From Caccoplasma_A sp045587545 (GTDB lineage: Bacteria; Bacteroidota; Bacteroidia; Bacteroidales; G3-4614), in the NCBI GenBank assembly GCA_045587545.1, contig JAZNCN010000007.1, positions 1 through 64,000 of the forward strand: a stretch of 64,000 nt of DNA, read 5' to 3'. Each line of letters opens with the position of its first letter. Within the stretch, counting starts at the first letter, position 1. Below, in pieces: positions 9,498 through 19,727 of this stretch. Position numbers and translations under genes: made by a program. A model generated the notes under the pieces. It saw only the letters and a list, made by a program, of their open reading frames with translations, did not search any database and was not told the DNA's origin.

Positions 9498-10852
9498 TTT
9501 TACTACTATTTTTAGTTACTTATATTGCGGGGTGCGGTGTTAGAAAACATTGTAAAGAACCTCAAATTCAATTACCCGAGCAGATTGTCAAAAATCTACC
9601 GCAAGATTCGTTTTGTATCGCAGATTTGGATTGGTTAAGAGTTATAAAAGATACAAATCTTATCAAAATCATTGATAAAACATTAGAATATAATAAAGAC
9701 CTACTTGCTGCGGAAGCAAGAGTTAGAGAGTTTGAACGTTTACATAAAGTTACAAGAGCTGATTTAATTCCTAAAATTAATGCTAAGGGCTATGCAGACA
9801 GAGAAGTTTTAAAATACAACGGAGATAAAAAAACTACAGATATTGAGATTGGTACAAAATTAACATTCTCTTGGGAAGTTGACCTTTTCGGACGTTTAAG
9901 ATGGGCCAACAAGGAAGCCAAATCAAATTATTTGAAAACCATCGAAGGAAAACATGCTTTACAAACAACTTTGGTTGCTCAAGTTGCTTCTTCGTATTTT
10001 GAATTGGTTGGACTGGATAGAGAATTATCAATTGTCCAAAATACTCTTGACACTCGAAAAGAGAATGTTGAACAAGCTAAAATAAGATTTAAGGGGGGGC
10101 TTACCTCGGAAATACCATATCAACAAGCACAAGTTGAGTATGCAAAGACAGCCGCATTGATTCCTGATTTATATAAAAACATAAAAGAGAAAGAGAACGA
10201 AATATCTTTTTTATGTGGCTCTTTACCTGCTGAAATAAAAAGATCCAATATCCACGAAATTTATATGCCTGAAGATGTTTTGCATATTGGTATTCCTTCG
10301 GAACTGATAAAACGTCGTCCTGACATCAGAGAGGCTATGCATGCCCTGCAAGCAGCAATGGCAAATGCAGGATATAAATGGGCTGAACGTTTCCCAAAAT
10401 TTGTAATTGGAGCAGATATAGGCTTTGAGAACAATGGATTTAAACAATTTATTAAATCGCCAATTACATATCTGATAGGAGAGCTGACAGCTCCTGTATT
10501 TAATTTTGGAAAACAAAAAGCAAGGTACGAAGCATCTCTTGAAACTTATGAAATTAAACGTTATGAATATGAAGAGAAAGTTCTCCTCGCTTTCCGAGAG
10601 GTTAATGATGCCGTAAATGCATATATTGCAGCTGTTGAAAACAGCCACTTAATGGAGTCTCTTAAAAAATCGTCAGATAAATATGTAAAACTTGCTCAAG
10701 TTCAGCATATTAACGGACACATCAACTATTTAGATGTTTTAGATGCTCAACGAAGTTACTTTAATGCAGAGATTGACCATAGCAATGCCATAAGGGACCA
10801 ATTTATAGCTTTGATTGATTTATTTAAATCTTTAGGCGGAGGATACAAATAA
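9485..10852 (+). CDS. Outer-membrane efflux lipoprotein (TolC/OprM family)
   Basis: Outer-membrane channel of the tripartite pump. A short signal peptide ends in the lipobox IAGC (Cys17), so the mature protein should be lipidated. Two outer-membrane efflux repeats follow (about residues 65-240 and 275-450) with long helices such as the SYFELVGLDRELSIVQ region and FREVNDAVNAY. The start overlaps the pump gene by 13 bp. It converges on the ugd gene with a 33-bp gap and no obvious terminator. Confidence 0.93.
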   Translation: MQRIILLLFLVTYIAGCGVRKHCKEPQIQLPEQIVKNLPQDSFCIADLDWLRVIKDTNLIKIIDKTLEYNKDLLAAEARVREFERLHKVTRADLIPKINAKGYADREVLKYNGDKKTTDIEIGTKLTFSWEVDLFGRLRWANKEAKSNYLKTIEGKHALQTTLVAQVASSYFELVGLDRELSIVQNTLDTRKENVEQAKIRFKGGLTSEIPYQQAQVEYAKTAALIPDLYKNIKEKENEISFLCGSLPAEIKRSNIHEIYMPEDVLHIGIPSELIKRRPDIREAMHALQAAMANAGYKWAERFPKFVIGADIGFENNGFKQFIKSPITYLIGELTAPVFNFGKQKARYEASLETYEIKRYEYEEKVLLAFREVNDAVNAYIAAVENSHLMESLKKSSDKYVKLAQVQHINGHINYLDVLDAQRSYFNAEIDHSNAIRDQFIALIDLFKSLGGGYK

Positions 10853-10885
10853 AACAGGACAAAGAATGTATATTCAGAGATAGTT

Positions 10886-12193
10886 TTACTTTATAATTCC
10901 ATAACAAATAAAACCTTTTTCTGATAGTTCTTTGCGGTTACATATATTTGGGGCATCTAATATAAGAGGAGAGGTCATCAATTTATTTACTCTATCCCAA
11001 TCGGTAACTCTAAACTCTTCATCATCATTTAGGACAAAAAGTGCATCAGCCCCTTTAACGGCATCATATTTATTAGGAGTATTAAATATATTATTTGATA
11101 AAAATAGATTTATAAATTTCTCTGATACATTTGAATCATATATTGATATTTCACAACCTTCCGCCAACAGTTCTCTTACAATTGCTTCAGATACGCTGTT
11201 TTCAATATCTGAACTATTTGCCTTTGTTGCAACACCCCATATAGCGATTTTACGACCTTTTATATTATTTAAAAAGTGACGTTTCATTTTGTTATACAAC
11301 AAAAGTTTTTGATTTTGATTAAATTCTTCTACTGCTTCTAAAAGGGTTGCATCTACTCCAAATTCTTTAACTCTGCTTATTAGTGTTCGTACATCTTTTG
11401 GAAAACATGCACCACTATATCCCGCACCTGCATATAAGGGCATTGCTACTCCGGCAAACATTGCTGCATGTACTTCTTTAAAGTCAACTCCAATTTCATC
11501 ACATATATTGGCTATTGTATTCATATATGATATACGAGTTGCCAATAACATATTTGATGATAATTTTGCTAACTCTGCTGCTTCTATTGAGGTTTTTATC
11601 ACCTTTGTACCCTCTTTTATTGTTGGGGCAAGGAGTTTCAATAGGGTTGATGATGTCTCTTCTGATGTAGCACCAATAACAATTTTATCGGGATTAAAAA
11701 AGCTATCAAGAGCTGTTCCCTCGCGGAGGAACTCAGGAGAAGATATAACTTCAAAAGATGTTTTTACTCCGCGCTTTCGCAAACACTCATCAACTATTCT
11801 CTTTACCTGAGCTGTTGTTCCTATAGGCACTGTGCTTTTTGAAACATATATAAGTGGAGAAGTCATCTCAGAGCCTATCTTTTTAGCAAACTGCAGAATA
11901 GGACTACTATCGGCACTACCATCTATTCTTATTGGAGTTACTATCGCATTAAATATAATTTCTGCTCCATTTAAAGCATTAGAGAGATTATTTGTAAAGA
12001 GTATATTCCCTTTACCAATGCTCTCTAATAACATTGGTTCAAGCCCCTGCTCTTTTATAGATAATTTTGCGTGTGATAACTCTTCAATTTTCCCTTTATC
12101 CGAGTCAAAGCAGACAACTTTATTTCCGATGTGAGCAAGCGCTACTGCTGTTGTTAATCCCACATATCCTGTTCCGACAACAACAATCTTCAT
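10886..12193 (-). CDS. ugd: UDP-glucose/UDP-sugar 6-dehydrogenase
   Basis: Oxidises UDP-glucose (or a related UDP-hexose) to the uronic acid with two NAD+, supplying surface polysaccharide synthesis. The Rossmann motif GTGYVGLTTA begins at residue 7, the SPEFLREGTA active-site segment is near 152, and the catalytic cysteine is C263 in GYSGACFPKD. Central dimerisation and C-terminal UDP-binding domains are present; 435 residues is normal. It is the last of three minus-strand genes (DUF349 protein, sugar transferase, ugd) with 16-20 bp gaps, so cotranscription is likely. UDP-ManNAc dehydrogenase is an alternative, though the length favours Ugd. Confidence 0.88.
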   Translation of the reverse strand: MKIVVVGTGYVGLTTAVALAHIGNKVVCFDSDKGKIEELSHAKLSIKEQGLEPMLLESIGKGNILFTNNLSNALNGAEIIFNAIVTPIRIDGSADSSPILQFAKKIGSEMTSPLIYVSKSTVPIGTTAQVKRIVDECLRKRGVKTSFEVISSPEFLREGTALDSFFNPDKIVIGATSEETSSTLLKLLAPTIKEGTKVIKTSIEAAELAKLSSNMLLATRISYMNTIANICDEIGVDFKEVHAAMFAGVAMPLYAGAGYSGACFPKDVRTLISRVKEFGVDATLLEAVEEFNQNQKLLLYNKMKRHFLNNIKGRKIAIWGVATKANSSDIENSVSEAIVRELLAEGCEISIYDSNVSEKFINLFLSNNIFNTPNKYDAVKGADALFVLNDDEEFRVTDWDRVNKLMTSPLILDAPNICNRKELSEKGFICYGIIK

Positions 12194-12213
12194 TTTTTAG
12201 AAACTATATATAA

Positions 12214-13599
12214 TTAGAATGCGTTTTCGTCTCCTTTGAATACACCAAATGCGGTAAGGATTATAATCTTTAAGTCAAGAAATATATTCCAATGTTCAAT
12301 GTACCAAACATCGTACTCAACACGCTTCTCCATCTGTTGAAGAGTTTTAGTCTCGCCACGATATCCGTTTACCTGTGCCCAACCTGTAAGACCGGGTTTA
12401 ATAAAGTGACGAACCATATATTTATCAATAAGTTTTGAATAGTCCTCTGTATGTTTAAGCATGTGTGGACGAGGTCCGACAATTGACATATCTCCCTTAA
12501 AGACATTAAAGAATTGTGGAAACTCATCAAGACTTGTCTTTCTCAGAAAGGCTCCAACTTTGGTTATTCGTGCATCGCCACGAACCGCTTGTTTTGTGTC
12601 GCTATCCTTATTAACCTTCATTGTTCTGAATTTCAAACAATCAAAGTCTCGTCCCATAAATCCTGTTCTTTTCTGCTTAAAGAGTACCGGACCGGGAGAT
12701 GATAGTTTTACGGCTAATGCTATGGGCAAATACCATAGTGGAGAAAATAATATAACCATTCCTGATATAAACAAATCAAGTGCTCGCTTTACAAAACGAG
12801 CCAACCATCTTTGTAAAGGCTCCTCTCTTACCGACAATAATGGAATTGCACCTATCATTCCAAAACTTAATGTGCGTGTTACAAAGCGTCTCACTTCCGG
12901 AACGATAAAGAATCTGATTGTATTACGTTCTGACATCTGGAGCATCTCTATTATAGCTGCATCTTCGGCACTTGGCAACGCACAATACAATTCATCAACA
13001 TGATTATTGATGCAAAAATTCTCTACTTGCGAAATATCTCCGACTATAAGTTCTGATATTTTTGCATCATCGCTCTTTACATTATCAAAAAAACCTAAAA
13101 ATTTATATCCATATCCTGCATTTGAGCGTAACTCCTTGTAAAGCATTTGCCCTGTTTGACGCGCTCCAACTATTACAACTCGCTTAAAGTTATATCCTTT
13201 TTTTCGGAAATAACGTAATACTTTATTGACTAAAAGCCACCAGCAATTTAATAAAATAAAGAATGATGCAAAATAGAATAGCTGAACTTTTGTTCCTACC
13301 TCCAAATTGAAAAACATGGATAGAGATAAAAACATCAGAACAAATACGACCAATGATTTAAGTGTCTTTGATAACAATAGGTCAATATAGGTTATTCGCT
13401 CATTATATACATCTCCATATATATAACATACCGGCAAATATGATATATTTAGCAATAACCACCCTATTCTCCAATCAAAAGAGGATACTACATCATATGG
13501 TAATATTACGTAACTTAAAAAGAATACCAAGTTTATGCATATAAAATCTCCTGCTATAGTAATACCCTTGATAAACCTTCCTTTCCTTTTTTTAAGCAT
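12214..13599 (-). CDS. Polyprenyl glycosylphosphotransferase (exopolysaccharide initiation)
   Basis: Second sugar-phosphate transferase of the window, distinct from the one at 783-2189. It has about five hydrophobic segments: four in the first 125 residues and one at about 270-295. A nucleotide-binding-like middle domain (KRVVIVGARQTGQMLYKEL near 140) precedes the C-terminal transferase with KFRTMKVNKDSD, SLDEFPQFFNVFKGDMSIVG and PRPHM. It hands a sugar phosphate to undecaprenyl phosphate at the inner membrane. Its operon partner Ugd makes a uronic-acid precursor, consistent with an acidic exopolysaccharide or capsule; the remaining glycosyltransferases are not in this window. Confidence 0.88.
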   Translation of the reverse strand: MLKKRKGRFIKGITIAGDFICINLVFFLSYVILPYDVVSSFDWRIGWLLLNISYLPVCYIYGDVYNERITYIDLLLSKTLKSLVVFVLMFLSLSMFFNLEVGTKVQLFYFASFFILLNCWWLLVNKVLRYFRKKGYNFKRVVIVGARQTGQMLYKELRSNAGYGYKFLGFFDNVKSDDAKISELIVGDISQVENFCINNHVDELYCALPSAEDAAIIEMLQMSERNTIRFFIVPEVRRFVTRTLSFGMIGAIPLLSVREEPLQRWLARFVKRALDLFISGMVILFSPLWYLPIALAVKLSSPGPVLFKQKRTGFMGRDFDCLKFRTMKVNKDSDTKQAVRGDARITKVGAFLRKTSLDEFPQFFNVFKGDMSIVGPRPHMLKHTEDYSKLIDKYMVRHFIKPGLTGWAQVNGYRGETKTLQQMEKRVEYDVWYIEHWNIFLDLKIIILTAFGVFKGDENAF

Positions 13600-13615
13600 A
13601 GCTTACTCTTTTTTG

Positions 13616-15451
13616 TTATCCTTTCATATTCTTGTCTATCAAATCAATTTTTTCCAAAGTCAACTCAATGTCATCAGTAAGCTTCTTTATTTTACGCTCC
13701 ATCTCCTTTACAAATGTGTTTCCTTGTTTTGACGAGATATTTAAGAATCCCATATTGTTTTGAAGAGTTTGCTTTTCGGCTTTCATTCTTTCATAAGCTC
13801 TTAATAGCTTCTCACGTTCATTATATAATTTATTGTTGTTTCCTCCTTTTATTGTTGTCTCAAATGCTGATAGACGTGCATTCTTATTTTGAATATTCAA
13901 TCTTGTAAAATGCTTATCAACCTCCTCCTTAAATGCTTTATTCAATTTATCTTTTTCTTTAAATGGAACAAAGCCAATTGTATTCCACTCTGAGATTAAA
14001 GTTCTTAACTCTTTCTCTGCGTCACTTTTATCGGTGGTCTCTGTTATAGCCTTAATCTTTTCTAATATTATCTTCTTCGCTTCAAGATTTTTCTTCTCTT
14101 CTTCATTTTGAGCAGCAGTTGCTTGTGTCTTTTGCTCAAAGAAGTAGTCGCAAGCCGAGACAAAGCGTTTCCATAGAGAATCGGAATATTTACGAGGCAC
14201 TGCTCCTATATTCTTCCACTCTTTCTGCAATGCAATCATCTTTTCTGTTGTTTTTTGCCATTCAGTGCTATCTTTCAAAGATTCTGCTTTTTCACATAAT
14301 CTTTGTTTTGCCTCCATATTGGCAGTAAATGCATCTTTTACGCCTTTATAGTAATCTGATTTTTTTGAGAAGAAATTGTCGCACGCTTTACGAAAACGCT
14401 CAAATAACTGAGTATTTACTTTACGAGATGCAAATCCTAATGTTTTCCACTCTGCTTGTAACGATAATATATCTTTTGTCTTTTCTTCCCACAATGCAAA
14501 ACTTGTAAGTTGATCATAATCTATCAACTCTGCTTTTTCACAAATTGTAACTTTCGCATCTTCAGCCTCTTTTTCTTTTGCTTTAATATCTTCAAAATAT
14601 TGTTGATGTCGTTTATTTATCACTGTTGATGCATCTTTAAATCGTTGCCATATAGACTCACGCATCTCTCTTTCAACAGGGCCAACTTCTCTCCACTCAT
14701 CATGAAGATGTTGTAACTCTTTAAATGATGCCACTACATCTGATTCTTGTGACAATTTTTCGGCAGCCTCGCACAATGCTGTTTTTTGTTCAAGATTTTT
14801 CTTAAAATCATAATCGCGAAGCTCTTTATTTATTTTCAACATATCATAAAATTGCTCAACATACAATTGATAAGTTTTCCACAATGATGTCACTGCAGTT
14901 GCAGGCAAATCGCTTATCTCTTTGAAAGATTGTTGCATCTGTTGAAACTCCGAGTATCTTTTGTTTATATTATCAGCATCGTTTATCAATTGCAACATCT
15001 CGTCAAGTATTGCTTGTTTACGAGTTAAGTTAGCCTCTTTTTTAGCCTCTTGCTCTGCTAAATATCTCGCCTTCTTCTCCTTGTAATTTTGTAATGCTGA
15101 TTTTAATCGTTCTTCCAACTCATCAACAGGAGCGACAAAAGGAACTTTCTCTTCATCTGAATTCTCTTTTGCCTCATATTCTGAACGAGCAGTCTCTATC
15201 TCTTGTCTGCGTATTTTGTAATATTGCTGCTTAAGTTGCTCTACCTCGTTTTTTATTTCGGCAATGGAATTTTCTATAGAGGACTCTATCCTCTCCACGA
15301 CCTCTAATCTGGTAACAGGTAATGATACATTTTCCTCAATGTTTTCTAATTCCTCAACAGATTTAATCTCCGACATAGTCTCTTTTGCACTTAGATTCTC
15401 AACCTCAACACTTTCATTATCCGAAATTACGGATTTCATTTCTTCTGTCAT
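13616..15451 (-). CDS. DUF349 multi-repeat protein
   Basis: Soluble, highly charged, mostly helical 611-residue protein. After an acidic low-complexity N-terminus (to about residue 110), DUF349 units recur about every 70 residues, recognisable by LHDEWREVGPV, LQAEWKTLGFA, LQKEWKNIGAV and LISEWNTIGFV, each followed by a long helix with KRF/RF and ending near a CEKAE-like segment. The C-terminus is another coiled coil. Family members are widespread in Bacteroidota; their function is not established to my knowledge. It leads the ugd operon, the next gene beginning 16 bp downstream. Confidence 0.85.
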   Translation of the reverse strand: MTEEMKSVISDNESVEVENLSAKETMSEIKSVEELENIEENVSLPVTRLEVVERIESSIENSIAEIKNEVEQLKQQYYKIRRQEIETARSEYEAKENSDEEKVPFVAPVDELEERLKSALQNYKEKKARYLAEQEAKKEANLTRKQAILDEMLQLINDADNINKRYSEFQQMQQSFKEISDLPATAVTSLWKTYQLYVEQFYDMLKINKELRDYDFKKNLEQKTALCEAAEKLSQESDVVASFKELQHLHDEWREVGPVEREMRESIWQRFKDASTVINKRHQQYFEDIKAKEKEAEDAKVTICEKAELIDYDQLTSFALWEEKTKDILSLQAEWKTLGFASRKVNTQLFERFRKACDNFFSKKSDYYKGVKDAFTANMEAKQRLCEKAESLKDSTEWQKTTEKMIALQKEWKNIGAVPRKYSDSLWKRFVSACDYFFEQKTQATAAQNEEEKKNLEAKKIILEKIKAITETTDKSDAEKELRTLISEWNTIGFVPFKEKDKLNKAFKEEVDKHFTRLNIQNKNARLSAFETTIKGGNNNKLYNEREKLLRAYERMKAEKQTLQNNMGFLNISSKQGNTFVKEMERKIKKLTDDIELTLEKIDLIDKNMKG

Positions 15452-15620
15452 AGTTTTACAAGTTTATGGAGCAAGCTCCTCGTACACAATAATTACATTT
15501 AGATATGTTCATTTTTGAACATTCTACTTTTAAAGATATATTACTTTATTCTACAAATATATTAATTTTTATTTGCAACAAAATATTTTTTCAAAGATAA
15601 AAATATATTAATCAAAAAAA

Positions 15621-16859
15621 CTACTTCAGAGCATTATAATATAGAGTGGTACTATTTGAAGATACCAGATATGTTTGTGCTGCCTTCATTAATTCTTCAG
15701 CTGTTATCTTTCTATATATATCAACTATATCATTTATTAATGATGCATCGCCCAACAACTCGCAATATGCCAATTGTGCAGCTAAATCACCTACGCCCAT
15801 ATTTTCAAAAAGGAAATTTGATTCAAATTTATTTTTAACTTTTTGCAATTCTCGTTCTGAAACAAGTGTAGATGATACTCGATTAATCTCCTCCGTTAAT
15901 GCATTATCTGCCTCCTCCATTGTAATTCCGGGATTCAACCGCGCAATCAGCAATACCAATCCGGGATCAATATCTCCTGTTATACATGAATCAACTGCCG
16001 AAAAGATTTTTCGGTTTACTTCTAATTCTCTTCGTAACCGAGAAGATTTTCCCATAGCTAATATATCTGTTATCATATCAATACAATAATAATCCTTATC
16101 ATACCTCGAAGGCATATGATAGACCTTATATATCATATCTGATGGGACGTTTCGATATACTGATATTGCACGGGCTTTTCGTTGTTTGGGTTCATGTTCT
16201 ATTTTATCTTTAATATCTTCTCCTCTTGGAATTCCTCCAAACCATTTTTCAACCAACTTTACGCTCTCTTCAAATGTAATATTCCCTACAATTGAAAGAA
16301 TTGCATTATTGGGAGCATAATATTTATTGTAATAAGATTTTATATCCTCCAATTTAGCATTATAAATATGTGATATCCTCTTTCCTATTACGGGTATTCG
16401 GTAAGGGTGCTTTTTATATGCTACAGAACGATATAGAGCGGACACATCGCCGTATGGACGATTTAAATATCTTTGTTTAAACTCTTCTGCCACAACATTG
16501 CGTTGCACAGTCAAACTCTCTTCCGTTAGTTTTAAGTTTACCATTCTATCGCTCTCTATCCACAATGCTGTTTCAATATTTTGTGCAGGCAAAATATCAT
16601 AATAGTTTGTTATATCAGAGGTAGTATATGCATTATTTTCTCCTCCCGCATTTTGTAATACAGCATCAAAATCTGAGACATTTTCACTACCTTCAAACAT
16701 CAAATGCTCAAGGAGATGAGCATATCCTGTTTTGTTTGGCAAATCATTCTTTCCTCCTACCTTATACAGAGTATTTACTGCTACAATTTTTGTTCCTGGA
16801 TTATAATTATGAACCAGCCTCAATCCATTGGAGAGTGTATATCGTTTTACCTCAATCAT
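15621..16859 (-). CDS. M16-family zinc peptidase
   Basis: Processing-peptidase-like metalloprotease (pitrilysin/insulinase clan). The inverted zinc motif HLLEH is at residues 48-52 with the distal glutamate in the NVVAEEFKQRY segment near 125, so it should be catalytically active. Both M16 halves are present in 412 residues (peptidase domain to about 185, then M16_C). There is no signal peptide, so it is probably cytoplasmic. It is a single gene between two gaps of about 170 and 190 bp. Substrate unknown. Confidence 0.92.
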   Translation of the reverse strand: MIEVKRYTLSNGLRLVHNYNPGTKIVAVNTLYKVGGKNDLPNKTGYAHLLEHLMFEGSENVSDFDAVLQNAGGENNAYTTSDITNYYDILPAQNIETALWIESDRMVNLKLTEESLTVQRNVVAEEFKQRYLNRPYGDVSALYRSVAYKKHPYRIPVIGKRISHIYNAKLEDIKSYYNKYYAPNNAILSIVGNITFEESVKLVEKWFGGIPRGEDIKDKIEHEPKQRKARAISVYRNVPSDMIYKVYHMPSRYDKDYYCIDMITDILAMGKSSRLRRELEVNRKIFSAVDSCITGDIDPGLVLLIARLNPGITMEEADNALTEEINRVSSTLVSERELQKVKNKFESNFLFENMGVGDLAAQLAYCELLGDASLINDIVDIYRKITAEELMKAAQTYLVSSNSTTLYYNALK

Positions 16860-17052
16860 ATATTTGATATATTAACACTGCTAAGATATATATTAATAAT
16901 GTCACAATAACGTTAATTTATATAATGTTTCTATTTTTTTTGTTTTTATGGCATTCATTTTGCATATTTTTTATAATTTTGTATTATTGCATAGTAGTGC
17001 TAAATTATACCATTGTTTTTTCTACTACTTTAATAAATAACCTTAGAGAGTA

Positions 17053-17856
17053 ATGAAGATTTATTTGGATACTGCCATTAAAGCTGCATTATTGGCAGGA
17101 GAAGAAATTTTAAAAATATATAACGACGAAAACTCCGATTTTGGAATTGAGATGAAAGCAGACAACTCTCCTCTCACTATCGCCGACAAAAAATCAAACG
17201 AAATAATTTGCAAAGAGTTATCTTCGTCGTGTCTCCCCATATTAAGTGAAGAGATTAAAAGCAATCCATATAAAGAACGCAAAGATTGGAGTTCTTTATG
17301 GGTTGTTGATCCGCTTGATGGGACAAAAGAATTTATTAAACGTAATGGAGAATTTACCGTCAACATTGCATTAGTTCAAAACGGAGCACCCATTTTGGGT
17401 GTTATATATATCCCCGTAAAAAGGACACTCTATTTTGGTGCAAGAATTGAAGGTGCTTATAAAATAGAGAACATTTCAATAAAAGATTACACCGGCATAG
17501 TTCCCCTTATTAACAAAAGCATAAAAATGCCTTGCTATAACAGCGAAAGGCCATACAGAGTGGTTGCTTCACGTTCGCACTTATCGGAAGAGACAGAAGC
17601 TTACATAAATAAAGTCAGAGAAATTCATTCAAATCTTGAAATAGTCTCTGTAGGCAGCTCTATAAAAATATGCCTTGTCTGTGAAGGTTCGGCAGATGCT
17701 TACCCAAGATTTGCTCCTACAATGGAATGGGATACCGCCGCAGGAGACGCAATTGCAAGAGCCATGGGCTTAACCTGTACTCTAAAAGATGAAAAAACGC
17801 CATTACTATATAACAAAGAAGATTTAACCAACCCTTGGTTTATTATCAAACGATAA
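17053..17856 (+). CDS. cysQ: 3'(2'),5'-bisphosphate nucleotidase
   Basis: Hydrolyses PAP, the by-product of PAPS-dependent sulfonation, to AMP and phosphate. It is an inositol-monophosphatase-fold enzyme: metal-binding LSEE at residues 64-67, DPLDGTKEF at 86-94 and the distal WDTAAGDAI near 224. First gene of the sulfate cluster, 10 bp ahead of the transporter. A TAATTTTG -7-like box lies at 16974-16981 but lacks a matching -33. Its place beside a sulfotransferase makes PAP removal the likely main job, since PAP inhibits sulfotransferases. Confidence 0.92.
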   Translation: MKIYLDTAIKAALLAGEEILKIYNDENSDFGIEMKADNSPLTIADKKSNEIICKELSSSCLPILSEEIKSNPYKERKDWSSLWVVDPLDGTKEFIKRNGEFTVNIALVQNGAPILGVIYIPVKRTLYFGARIEGAYKIENISIKDYTGIVPLINKSIKMPCYNSERPYRVVASRSHLSEETEAYINKVREIHSNLEIVSVGSSIKICLVCEGSADAYPRFAPTMEWDTAAGDAIARAMGLTCTLKDEKTPLLYNKEDLTNPWFIIKR

Positions 17857-17866
17857 ATATCCGTAT

Positions 17867-19702
17867 ATGAGTTTTGAAGCTATTTTTGTACTATGTACCA
17901 TAATTGCCATGTTAATAGTATTGGCAACGGACAGAATGCGTCCTGGATTAACATTACTACTTGTTGCCATTATATTAATGGCAGTCGGCATCATTTCTCC
18001 CAAAGAGATGATACAAGGATTCAGCAACAAAGGAATGATTACTGTGGCAATATTATTCTTAGTAAGTGAAGGAGTAAGACGCTCAGGAGCTCTTGACTAC
18101 CTTATAAAAATGATATTGCCTCAAAAAAAGACCTCTGTTTTTGCAGTACAAGCAAGAATGTTACCAATTGTTGCCGCTCTATCTTCGTTGCTAAACAATA
18201 CTGCTATTGTGGTTATTTTTGCTCCAATAGTAAAAAAATGGGCTGAATTTTACAAAATGCCTATTAAGAAATTTTTAATACCCCTCTCTTATGCTACAAT
18301 TTTAGGAGGCACCTGTACTTTGATTGGAACTTCAACAAACCTTGTGGTTTCAGGAATGATGGATCAAGATGGTTATACAATGAAAATGTTTGAAATATCA
18401 AGTATTGGTATCATAACACTTGTAATTGGATTGTTGTACATTTTTGCGACATCTAAGAGATGGCTTTCGTCTGATAAAGATACAACTACTAAAGGAAACC
18501 ATAATGAGACAAAAGAGTTCTATTTTGAATTTGCCATAAACTCCAACAGTCCCTTTATCGGGAGCGAAGTAATAAAAGGGCATAGTAATCTATTAGCCCA
18601 AAATGATATTGCAGCAATTAAAAGAGATAATGAATTTATTGATATAGTCGATAAAAACATAACTCTACAAGAAGGAGATATTTTAATGATTTCAGGGCGA
18701 AGTATTCATATAGAGAACCTCACAAAAACAGAAGGAATAACACTAACTTCAATAATAGATGCAGATCCTGAATTTATAAAGAGAGCGGAAAAGGTTGTTG
18801 AAGTTGTTCTTGCTCCTCGCTTTCCGGGATTAAGAAAAACTCTTAAAGAGTTTGACTTTCAAAGACGTTATGGCGCTGCAATTATAGCTATCAAGAAAGA
18901 TGGGAAGACCATAACATCAGGGTTTGAAGATGTTAAGTTTGAAGAAGGAGATGACCTTCTATTACTTACAGACAACTCTTTTATAGGGGCATGGGGAGAA
19001 AGTAGTGTTTTCCATCTGATGTCAGATGTTAGCGACTATGAGGCACCAATGAAAAAGAATAGGAAATGGGCTGCGCTTATCATACTTATATTGATGGTTG
19101 CAGGAGCTACATGCGGAGAATATCTACCCCGTCTTAACGGAATGAAACTTGACATGTTCTTCTTTGCCGCATTGGCCCTGTTTGCAATGACCCTATTTAA
19201 GTTATATCCTGCAAAAAAATATACAAAGTTTGTCAGTTGGGACGTACTAATTGCCATTGCTTCTGCATTTGCCATATCGTCTGCAATGCAAAACTCAGGA
19301 ATTGCCAATGCAATTGCAAACACTCTTATAAGTGTTTCAGGGAACTTAGGTCCTGTAGGCATGATTGCCGCTCTATATTTTGTTACAACCGTCATCACAG
19401 AGTTTATTACAAACAATGCTGCTGCAGCATTAGCATATCCTGTAGCTTTATCAATGGCTCAAAATTTAGGATTAGATCCTATGCCATTTTTTATAACAAT
19501 ATGTATGGCAGCTTCAGCAAGTTTTGCAACTCCTATAGGTTACCAAACAAACCTGATTGTACAAAGTATTGGAGGTTACAAATTCATGGATTTCATGAAG
19601 ATAGGAGTTCCTTTAGGTATTTTATGCTTAATTATAACAACGATTTTCGTCCCACTTATATATTGGGGAAGCCTAACCGATATTCCCGTTAACTTACCAT
19701 AA
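17867..19702 (+). CDS. SLC13/DASS-family sulfate transporter with RCK_C domains
   Basis: Inner-membrane anion:sodium symporter predicted to import sulfate. Eleven or so hydrophobic segments are split by a soluble insert (about residues 205-390) holding two TrkA_C/RCK_C-like domains. The two helical hairpin signatures typical of the family are visible: LNNTAIVV with GTSTNLVVSG in the N-half and TNNAAAALAYP with ATPIGYQTNLIV in the C-half. 611 residues is normal for the bacterial SAC1-like branch. Position between cysQ and cysC supports sulfate as substrate; dicarboxylate transport cannot be excluded by sequence alone. Confidence 0.9.
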   Translation: MSFEAIFVLCTIIAMLIVLATDRMRPGLTLLLVAIILMAVGIISPKEMIQGFSNKGMITVAILFLVSEGVRRSGALDYLIKMILPQKKTSVFAVQARMLPIVAALSSLLNNTAIVVIFAPIVKKWAEFYKMPIKKFLIPLSYATILGGTCTLIGTSTNLVVSGMMDQDGYTMKMFEISSIGIITLVIGLLYIFATSKRWLSSDKDTTTKGNHNETKEFYFEFAINSNSPFIGSEVIKGHSNLLAQNDIAAIKRDNEFIDIVDKNITLQEGDILMISGRSIHIENLTKTEGITLTSIIDADPEFIKRAEKVVEVVLAPRFPGLRKTLKEFDFQRRYGAAIIAIKKDGKTITSGFEDVKFEEGDDLLLLTDNSFIGAWGESSVFHLMSDVSDYEAPMKKNRKWAALIILILMVAGATCGEYLPRLNGMKLDMFFFAALALFAMTLFKLYPAKKYTKFVSWDVLIAIASAFAISSAMQNSGIANAIANTLISVSGNLGPVGMIAALYFVTTVITEFITNNAAAALAYPVALSMAQNLGLDPMPFFITICMAASASFATPIGYQTNLIVQSIGGYKFMDFMKIGVPLGILCLIITTIFVPLIYWGSLTDIPVNLP

Positions 19703-19727
19703 AAACAATTTAAAATAAAATAGAATT

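Noticed and set aside
12461..13003. 180-codon plus-strand frame opposite the sugar transferase
   Set aside because: Shadow frame; the minus-strand protein carries the conserved transferase motifs over the same bases.
15470..15522. Short palindromes GGAGCAAGCTCC and ATGTTCA-TTTT-TGAACAT before the DUF349 gene
   Set aside because: Short arms with no T-run or conserved context; may be operators but chance is likely in A/T-rich sequence.
19237..19692. Open frame of 151 codons reading as a Cys/His-rich protein
   Set aside because: It lies in another frame of the SLC13 transporter's C-terminal half, whose own frame has clear family motifs; the Cys richness follows from the codon usage of the real gene.
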